Assembly: GCF_033446605.1 (NCBI RefSeq)
Contig: NZ_JAWQUO010000018.1
Coordinates: 1-64,000, forward strand
Direction of reading: 5' to 3'
Source of the DNA: Iodobacter sp025352645
Lineage (GTDB): Bacteria; Pseudomonadota; Gammaproteobacteria; Burkholderiales; Chitinibacteraceae
DNA length: 64,000 nucleotides
Positions within the stretch are counted from its first letter, which is position 1; every line of letters begins with the position of its first letter. Shown piece after piece: positions 58,550-64,000 of the stretch. Made by a program: the position numbers and the translations under genes. The notes under the pieces are model-generated. The model was not told where the DNA came from and ran no database searches. It saw only the letters and a program-made list of their open reading frames with translations.

Positions 58550-59335
58550 ATGAAGGTAGTCATTTTAGCCGGTGGTTTAGGCACTCGTTTAGGTGAAGAA
58601 ACTGACGTGCATCCTAAGCCTATGGTTGAAATTGGCGGGCGGCCTATTTTATGGCACATCATGAAAATGTATTCGCATTATGGTTATAACGAGTTTGTTA
58701 TTTTGCTGGGATATAAAGGAAATTTAATTAAAGAGTTTTTTGCTAATTATTTTCTTTATCAGGGTGATGTAACCATTGATTTAAGTAATAACCAGATTGA
58801 AGTACACCGCAATCAGTCAGAGCCATGGAAAGTCACTTTATTAGAGACCGGCTTAAAAAGCCAAACCGGCGGGCGTATTCTGCGAGCCAGAGATTACTTG
58901 GGTGATGAAGATTTTATGCTGACCTATGGCGACGGCGTTTCAGATGTGGATATTGCAGCCTTATTGGCGCAGCACCAGCAGCATGATGGCTTAGTGACAA
59001 TGACGACAGTTCAGCCTGAGGCCCGCTTTGGTATGGTCGATCCTGATTCAGCTGGGTTTATCCGCGAATTTAAAGAAAAACCGATTTCTGATCAGGCTTG
59101 GATTAATGGCGGCTTTATGGTGTGCCGCTCAGGCGTGTTTGATTATATTAAAGAGGGGGATCTGACCATATTTGAGCGTCTTCCTCTCGAAGAGCTGGCC
59201 AGTGATGGCAAACTACTTGCCTATAGGCATACAGGTTTCTGGAAATGCATGGATACCTTGCGGGATAAAATTCAACTTAATCAGCTTTGGGACCAAGGCA
59301 AAGCGCCATGGAAGCAATGGGATGAATTGGGCTAG
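58550..59335 (+). CDS. rfbF: Glucose-1-phosphate cytidylyltransferase RfbF
   Basis: 261 aa. N-terminal MKVVILAGGLGTRLGEETDVHPKPMVEIGGRPILWHIMKMYS, then FMLTYGDGVSDVDI (metal Asp), INGGFMVCRSGVFDYI, and the end HTGFWKCMDTLRDKIQLNQLWDQGKAPWKQW. It makes CDP-glucose from CTP and glucose-1-phosphate, the first step to CDP-6-deoxyhexoses of O-antigen. AAGGA lies 6 bases upstream. Its last 32 codons (from 59241) are the first unit of a five-copy 130-bp tandem repeat that extends to the next gene. Confidence 0.95.
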   Translation: MKVVILAGGLGTRLGEETDVHPKPMVEIGGRPILWHIMKMYSHYGYNEFVILLGYKGNLIKEFFANYFLYQGDVTIDLSNNQIEVHRNQSEPWKVTLLETGLKSQTGGRILRARDYLGDEDFMLTYGDGVSDVDIAALLAQHQQHDGLVTMTTVQPEARFGMVDPDSAGFIREFKEKPISDQAWINGGFMVCRSGVFDYIKEGDLTIFERLPLEELASDGKLLAYRHTGFWKCMDTLRDKIQLNQLWDQGKAPWKQWDELG

Positions 59336-59856
59336 ATAGTTTCGGTTTGCCTGTCGGTATGCGGCTATTAGGAAATGCATGGATACCTTGCGGGATAAAA
59401 TCCAACTTAATCAGCTTTGGGACCAAGGCAAAGCGCCATGGAAGCAATGGGATGAATTGGGCTAGATAGTTTCGGTTTGCCTGTCGGTATGCGGCTATTA
59501 GGAAATGCATGGATACCTTGTGGGATAAAATCCAACTTAATCAGCTTTGGGACCAAGGCAAAGCGCCATGGAAGCAGTGGAATGAATTGGGCTAGATAGT
59601 TTCGGTTTGCCTGCCGGTATGCGGCTATTAGGAAATGCATGGATACCTTGTGGGATAAAATCCAACTTAATCAGCTTTGGGACCAAGGCAAAGCGCCATG
59701 GAAGCAGTGGGATGAATTGGGCTAGATAGTTTCGGTTTGCCTGCCGGTATGCGGCTATTAGGAAATGCATGGGTACCTTGTGGGATAAAATCCAACTTAA
59801 TCAGCTTTGGGACCAAGGCAAAGCGCCATGGAAGCAATAGAATGAATTGGGCTAAA
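59241..59856 (+). repeat. 130-bp tandem repeat, five copies, built from the rfbF 3' end
   Basis: Units start at 59241, 59371, 59501, 59631 and 59761, exact 130-base period. The first four are full length and the fifth stops at about 59856, one base before the rfbG ATG. Each unit holds the last ~32 codons and stop of rfbF and a ~35-base spacer. Copies differ by a few substitutions each (for example CGG to TGG, and CTGTCGG to CTGCCGG in later units), with no indels. Each extra unit keeps an open 28-codon frame starting ATGGATACC (ATGGGTACC and early stop in the last). It replaces the usual short rfbF-rfbG junction with 522 bases. Confidence 0.97.
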
Positions 59857-59857
59857 A

Positions 59858-60931
59858 ATGTTTGCTGATTGTTATCGCGATAAAAAAGTATTTATTACTG
59901 GGCATACTGGCTTTAAAGGCAGCTGGTTAAGTCTGTGGTTAAGCCAATTATCCGCCAAGGTCTATGGCTATGCTCTGGCTCCTCTAGAGGGCGAGCGTTC
60001 GCATTACGCTCAGCTTGCGTTGCCTATTGAATCTACCATGGCGGATATTCGTGATTTTGCAAGGCTAAGTGCGGCTCTACAGGAAGCAAGCCCAGAGATT
60101 GTCTTTCACTTGGCCGCCCAACCTTTGGTGCTAGAAAGCTACCGCGATCCGCTCAATACCTGGAACACCAATGTGATGGGAACGGTTAATCTGCTGGAAG
60201 CCTGCCGCCACGTACCTTCAGTCAAGGCCGTGGTGGTGATTACCACGGATAAGTGTTACCAAAATCAGGAGTGGCCTTGGGGCTACCGTGAGGTAGACGC
60301 GCTGGGTGGGCATGATCCTTATAGCGCCTCTAAAGCTGCGGCTGAGCTTGTGGCAGCATCTTATCGCGCCAGTTTTTCTAGCGCACATCGGCCTCAGCCC
60401 CTTCTTATTGCTACGGCAAGAGCGGGTAATGTTATTGGTGGGGGTGATTGGGCGCAAGATAGACTCGTGCCCGATGCGGTACGCGCCGTGCAGGCTGCAA
60501 AGCCCGTTGAAATTCGTAACCCTAGGGCAGTTCGCCCTTGGCAGCATGTGTTGGAGCCTTTGTCGGCCTATTTATTGATTGGTCAGCGCCTCTTGGCTGG
60601 GGATGTTTTCGCTGCTAAGGCATGGAATGTGGGGCCTAGCGAGCGTGATGTCGCCTCTGTTGCGGCTGTATTAGATGGTATGGCAGAGCACTGGCCAGCG
60701 CTACAGTGGCAGGCGACGGATGCATCTGCGCACGAAACGCAGGCGCTGCGGTTGGATTCATCCCTTATTGCAGCAGAATTAGGCTGGCATCCCGTCTGGC
60801 CACTATCCCGTGCTTTGTTTGAAACCGCAGCTTGGTACCAGCGCGCAGATTTGGCACATTTACATACTTTGCCTCAGCTAAATGCTTATCTGCACGATGC
60901 AATAGATGCCAAATTAGGCTGGGCTTGCTGA
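59858..60931 (+). CDS. rfbG: CDP-glucose 4,6-dehydratase RfbG
   Basis: 357 aa, extended SDR. NAD-binding VFITGHTGFKGSWLSLWLSQL at residues 11-31, IVFHLAAQPLVLESYRDPLNTWNTNVMGTVNLLEA, and the active-site region with ITTDKCYQNQEWPWGYREVDALGGHDPYSASKAAAELV (Tyr-x3-Lys). It converts CDP-glucose to CDP-4-keto-6-deoxyglucose. The start lies at the end of the last repeat unit, and no strong Shine-Dalgarno is visible (GAATTGGGCTAAAA before ATG). Its stop overlaps the next start by 1 base (TGATG). Confidence 0.95.
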   Translation: MFADCYRDKKVFITGHTGFKGSWLSLWLSQLSAKVYGYALAPLEGERSHYAQLALPIESTMADIRDFARLSAALQEASPEIVFHLAAQPLVLESYRDPLNTWNTNVMGTVNLLEACRHVPSVKAVVVITTDKCYQNQEWPWGYREVDALGGHDPYSASKAAAELVAASYRASFSSAHRPQPLLIATARAGNVIGGGDWAQDRLVPDAVRAVQAAKPVEIRNPRAVRPWQHVLEPLSAYLLIGQRLLAGDVFAAKAWNVGPSERDVASVAAVLDGMAEHWPALQWQATDASAHETQALRLDSSLIAAELGWHPVWPLSRALFETAAWYQRADLAHLHTLPQLNAYLHDAIDAKLGWAC

Positions 60932-61482
60932 TGCAAGTGCAGCGCTCAGCGATGGCAGGCGTGGCTGTGCTAGAAACAGATCGGCACGGCGATGCACGGG
61001 GGAGCTTTGCACGCTGGTTTTGTGAGAATGAGCTGGCCGATGTGTTGGGCGGCTCGGTGATTCGGCAAATCAATCACTCGCATAGTGCGCAGATGGGTAC
61101 GGTAAGAGGGCTACATTTTCAATACTCACCCTATGCCGAAAAGAAAATTGTGCGCTGTCTAGTGGGGCGGGTGTTTGATGTGGTGGTGGATTTACGTGCG
61201 GGCTCGGCTACTTTTTTGCAGTGGCAGGCGGTTGAATTATCTGCTGATAATCATAAAGCCTTACTGATTCCTGAAGGCTGCGCCCATGGTTTTCAGACCT
61301 TAACGGACGATGTACAGCTACTCTATTTACACACGGCCCCGTATACGCCGGAAGCAGAATCGGCTGTTGCCTATAATGATCCTTGCATCAATATTGCTTG
61401 GCCTTTAGCTGTGAGCGTGGTATCGGACCGAGACAAGCAGCATGCCCATTTGCCAGTCGATTTCCCTGGAATTACTTTATGA
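60931..61482 (+). CDS. dTDP-4-dehydrorhamnose 3,5-epimerase family protein (RfbC-like)
   Basis: 183 aa from the ATG at 60931 (TGATG overlap with rfbG). Cupin-type RmlC fold: DARGSFARWFCENELADVLGG, VIRQINHSHSAQMGTVRGLHFQYSPYAEKKIVRCLVGRVFDVVVDLR with the conserved His (GLHFQ), ALLIPEGCAHGFQTLTDDVQLLYLHTAPYTPEAESAVAYNDP. In this CDP-sugar context it may epimerise the 4-keto-6-deoxy sugar at C3 and/or C5 and not make dTDP-rhamnose. Ends in ATGA overlap with the next gene. Confidence 0.9.
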   Translation: MQVQRSAMAGVAVLETDRHGDARGSFARWFCENELADVLGGSVIRQINHSHSAQMGTVRGLHFQYSPYAEKKIVRCLVGRVFDVVVDLRAGSATFLQWQAVELSADNHKALLIPEGCAHGFQTLTDDVQLLYLHTAPYTPEAESAVAYNDPCINIAWPLAVSVVSDRDKQHAHLPVDFPGITL

Positions 61483-62717
61483 AATGTCGTCACTGCGCAT
61501 CCCCCTTGCATTTGGATTTTATCGATCTGGGCTTTGCTCCTCCTTCAAACGCCTATCTTGGTTTGGATGATTTATCTCGACCTGAGCTTTATTACCCACT
61601 TCGGGTCAAAGTATGTGAAAGCTGCTGGCTAGTGCAAACCGAAGACTTTGCCCAGCGCGATGCTTTTTTTAACGCGGATTACGCCTACTTTTCATCGGTT
61701 TCCTCTTCTTGGCTTGCGCATGCACAGCATTACGTTGCGATGATCACTGCCCGTTTGGGGCTGACCAGTGCTTCTATGGTGTGGGAAGTGGCTGCTAATG
61801 ATGGCTATCTGCTGCAGTATGTTGCAGCGCGAGGGATTCCTTGCCTAGGAATTGAGCCAACGCATGGCACGGCTGAGGCGGCAAGGGCGAAGGGCTTGAC
61901 GGTTGAAGAGGTGTTTTTTGGCCAGCAAAGTGCCGCAGCGCTGCGCAATCACTATGGCTTGGCCGATTTAATTGTGGCAAATAATGTGTTGGCCCATGTG
62001 CCCGATATTAATGATTTTGTTGCTGGCCTTGCCACTGGCTTGGCTCAGGGCGGAACCATTACGCTAGAGTTCCCTCATTTATTAGCGCTGATTATTCACT
62101 CGCAGTTCGATACCATCTATCACGAGCATTACTCCTATCTTTCCTTACTGGCCGTGCAGCGTATTCTGGCAGCGGCAGGCTTGCGAATTTATGATGTTGA
62201 GCGCTTAAGTACACATGGCGGCAGCTTACGGGTTTATGCCTGCCATCAGCAGGCTAAGCAAGCTAGCTCGGCAGCGGTTTTAAATCTGATTGATGAAGAA
62301 ATAAGCGCAGGCTTAAATCAGGCTCATGTTTATCGTCAGTTTCAGCAGCAGGCCATTACAGTGCGTTTAGCGCTCACCGCTTTTTTGCTGGAACAACACC
62401 GTGCGGGTAAACGTGTGCTGGCGTATGGCGCGGCAGCGAAGGGCAATACTTTGCTCAATTACGCAGGAATCGATGCGGTGTTGTTGCCCATGGTGGCGGA
62501 TGCCGCGCCTTCTAAGCAGGGCAAATATCTACCGGGTAGCCATATACCAATCCTTACGCCTACCGAACTCATTCAGGCTCGCCCAGATTATGTCCTGATT
62601 TTGCCGTGGAATTTAAAAGCCGAAGTGATGCAAGAGCTGGCGGTGATCGCAGAGTGGGGCGGGCAGTTTGTTACGGCGGTGCCTAAGCTACAGATCATAA
62701 AAAGTACCGTGCGATGA
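61479..62717 (+). CDS. SAM-dependent sugar C-methyltransferase
   Basis: 412 aa from the ATG at 61479. N-terminal zinc site: CRHCASPL and KVCESCWLVQ (about residues 3-55, Methyltransf_13-like). Middle SAM domain with VWEVAANDGYLLQYVAARGIPCLGIEPT. The C-terminal part (LEFPHLLALIIHSQFDTIYHEHYSYLSLLAVQRIL ... VLAYGAAAKGNTLLNYAGID) is Methyltransf_14-like, as in TylC3-type C-methyltransferases. It probably adds a methyl to C3 of a 4-keto-6-deoxysugar, giving a branched sugar. ATGA overlaps on both sides show tight coupling. Confidence 0.9.
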   Translation: MKCRHCASPLHLDFIDLGFAPPSNAYLGLDDLSRPELYYPLRVKVCESCWLVQTEDFAQRDAFFNADYAYFSSVSSSWLAHAQHYVAMITARLGLTSASMVWEVAANDGYLLQYVAARGIPCLGIEPTHGTAEAARAKGLTVEEVFFGQQSAAALRNHYGLADLIVANNVLAHVPDINDFVAGLATGLAQGGTITLEFPHLLALIIHSQFDTIYHEHYSYLSLLAVQRILAAAGLRIYDVERLSTHGGSLRVYACHQQAKQASSAAVLNLIDEEISAGLNQAHVYRQFQQQAITVRLALTAFLLEQHRAGKRVLAYGAAAKGNTLLNYAGIDAVLLPMVADAAPSKQGKYLPGSHIPILTPTELIQARPDYVLILPWNLKAEVMQELAVIAEWGGQFVTAVPKLQIIKSTVR

Positions 62718-63595
62718 AAGTTTTACTCACGGGGGCGAGTGGTTTTTTGGGGCGCTATGTATTGCAAGCACTACATCGCCAGAACGTGCCGGTGCTTGAG
62801 TTGGGGAGACGCCATTCGGGACAGGATTTAGGTACAGAATTTATTTATGCTGATTTACAAGAGGCCAGCGATCTTGGTGCGCTATTAAAAGATAGCGGTG
62901 CAACCCATTTATTGCATTTGGCATGGTGCACGGAACACGGCAAATTCTGGACAGCACCCGCTAATTTAGCTTGGGTCAATATTACCCTGCAGTTGCTGGA
63001 AGCTTTTTGTGCGCAAGGTGGAAAACATGTGACGGTAGGTGGTACATGTGCAGAATATGACTGGTCTTATGGCTACTGTGACGAGGATAAAACGCCGCTT
63101 ATTCCTGCGACGCTTTATGGTGTATGCAAGGATGCTACTCGACGAATCATCATGGCCCGTTGTGAGTATTATCAAATTCCCTGTGCTTGGGGGCGTGTAT
63201 TTCTACCTTATGGCCATGGCGAAAATAGCCAACGGCTTATTCCTGCATTAATCGATATCTTTCAAGGGAAAAGAGCTGCATTTGGAGTGAATTCCAATGT
63301 CTATCGCGATTTTCTGCATGCATCTGATGTGGCGGATGGTTTTATTACGCTACTTAAGCACCATGCATATGGTGCATTTAATATTTCATCGGCAGAGCCA
63401 GTACAGATTCGAGATTTGGTCATTAAAATTGCGGGGAGTTTGAATGCAGATCCTCAGCGTGTACTGGGCTTACCTGCCCAACGCCAAGGTGAGCCGCACT
63501 TATTGTTGGGCGACAATAGCAAATTAATGGCTTTGGGCTGGCAGCATAAGATTTCAATTCTACAAGATTTAAAATTATTACCGGCAAAGGCGTAA
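62714..63595 (+). CDS. NAD-dependent epimerase/dehydratase (sugar 4-ketoreductase-like)
   Basis: 293 aa extended SDR. MKVLLTGASGFLGRYVLQALHRQ Rossmann start, HLLHLAWCTEHGKFW, then VTVGGTCAEYDWSYGYCDEDKTPLIPATLYGVCKDATRRI with Tyr-x3-Lys (YGVCK). Likely reduces the 4-keto group after methylation. ATGA overlap with the methyltransferase gene. The next gene begins in its stop codon (TAATG). Confidence 0.88.
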   Translation: MKVLLTGASGFLGRYVLQALHRQNVPVLELGRRHSGQDLGTEFIYADLQEASDLGALLKDSGATHLLHLAWCTEHGKFWTAPANLAWVNITLQLLEAFCAQGGKHVTVGGTCAEYDWSYGYCDEDKTPLIPATLYGVCKDATRRIIMARCEYYQIPCAWGRVFLPYGHGENSQRLIPALIDIFQGKRAAFGVNSNVYRDFLHASDVADGFITLLKHHAYGAFNISSAEPVQIRDLVIKIAGSLNADPQRVLGLPAQRQGEPHLLLGDNSKLMALGWQHKISILQDLKLLPAKA

Positions 63596-64000
63596 TGATG
63601 AATGATAAATGTCCAATATGTGAAGCTAAAACACTTGGCTTTTTACAGCGCGATCAAGTACCCGTGCATCAAAACCTTGTTTTTGTAGAGCATATTGCTG
63701 CGCAAAAGGCGGTAAGGGGTGACTTACTGATGCAAGTGTGCGAAAGCTGCGGTTTTGTGCACAATCGTGCTTTTGATCCATCGTTGCTTTCTTATGGTGA
63801 TCATTATAATAATTGCCAGTCATGCTCCCCATTTTTTGATCAATATCTTGATGGCTTAGTTGAGTATTTAGTTGAAAAGCAAGGTGTACGCAATTGCCAA
63901 ATTGTAGAAATAGGATGTGGAAAAAACGCGGATTTTTTAAAAAAATTGCTGAATTATCCCAGCGCTAATAACAAAGGGGTTGGGTTTGACCCTAGCTATA
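63595..64000 (+). CDS. Class I SAM methyltransferase, 3' end beyond window
   Basis: 135 codons visible, from ATG at 63595 (overlapping the previous TAA) or 63598. N-terminal zinc-ribbon-like CPICEAK ... VCESCGFVHNRAFDP, then QIVEIGCGKNADFLKKL, the SAM-binding motif I. Same general type as the methyltransferase at 61479 but not a close copy. Part of the same sugar operon. The substrate cannot be told and the gene runs off the window. Confidence 0.85.
   Translation, partial: MMNDKCPICEAKTLGFLQRDQVPVHQNLVFVEHIAAQKAVRGDLLMQVCESCGFVHNRAFDPSLLSYGDHYNNCQSCSPFFDQYLDGLVEYLVEKQGVRNCQIVEIGCGKNADFLKKLLNYPSANNKGVGFDPSY

Noticed and set aside
59277..59770. Three near-identical minus-strand frames of 77 codons starting MHFLIAAYRQANRNYLAQF
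   Set aside because: They are antisense readings across neighbouring units of the 130-bp tandem repeat. They recur only because the DNA recurs, and have no ribosome binding site or protein family.
59241..59856. CRISPR array
   Set aside because: Units are contiguous 130-bp direct repeats with no unique spacers, and they contain the rfbF tail. No cas genes.

Overview
This 64 kb window looks like chromosome from a betaproteobacterium, most likely of the order Neisseriales (Chromobacteriaceae/Chitinibacteraceae-like). That is an inference from gene content and protein character: type IV minor pilins, a zipA..ligA neighbourhood, divergent rne/rluC, PEP-CTERM, and moderate GC with AT-rich intergenic DNA. 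No phage, transposase, CRISPR or tRNA was recognised. About 85-90% of the sequence is coding.

Layout. 1-1.5 kb (-): tail of a type IV minor-pilin operon. 2-3.7 kb: Sua5/TsaC and, divergently, LuxS. 3.7-7.2 kb (-): a TetR-EmrA-EmrB drug efflux operon with its palindromic operator. 7.3-10.1 kb (-): two tandem Crp/Fnr-type regulators behind a small lipoprotein, and a Tim44-domain protein. 10.5-15.8 kb: folB, plsY, smpB, asparaginase, the 4.5S/SRP RNA gene, a candidate FNR-controlled small RNA, then yciB-yciI-bolA-parvulin. 15.9-19.4 kb (-): a YheO-like regulator with serine transporter and serine deaminase. 19.7-21.4 kb: an ElyC-like protein and a repeat-rich gene-free stretch. 21.4-34.2 kb: a large copper-handling region. 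A periplasmic set (CusF, cupredoxin, Tat-exported multicopper oxidase, outer-membrane lipoprotein) is divergent from a CusRS two-component system, and is followed by a second operon encoding the CusCBA tripartite pump. 34.4-38 kb (-): livFGMH branched-chain amino acid ABC transporter without its binding protein. 38.5-45 kb: rne, then rluC-HAD phosphatase-Rieske-S49 peptidase in a tightly overlapping (+) operon. 45.1-50.8 kb: an orphan motD, then a reactive-sulfur locus (BigR/SqrR-like repressor, two YeeE-type channels and a SulP transporter, divergent from a persulfide-dioxygenase-like MBL hydrolase and DUF808). 51-57 kb: a PEP-CTERM protein, an 850-base gene-free stretch, zipA, a lipoprotein and ligA. 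57.2-64 kb: galU, preceded in frame by a Cro-like helix-turn-helix, then the start of a surface-sugar cluster (rfbF, rfbG, epimerase, C-methyltransferase, reductase, second methyltransferase cut by the window edge).

The least ordinary signals are four. (1) A perfect FNR box drives a ~70-nt transcript that ends at a strong terminator (13.70-13.81 kb). (2) A Cro-like HTH is continuous with galU and sits behind a perfect palindrome (57.2-57.5 kb). (3) A five-copy, 130-bp tandem array is built from the last codons and stop of rfbF plus spacer (59.24-59.86 kb). (4) Divergent promoters of the sulfur locus overlap on one palindrome.
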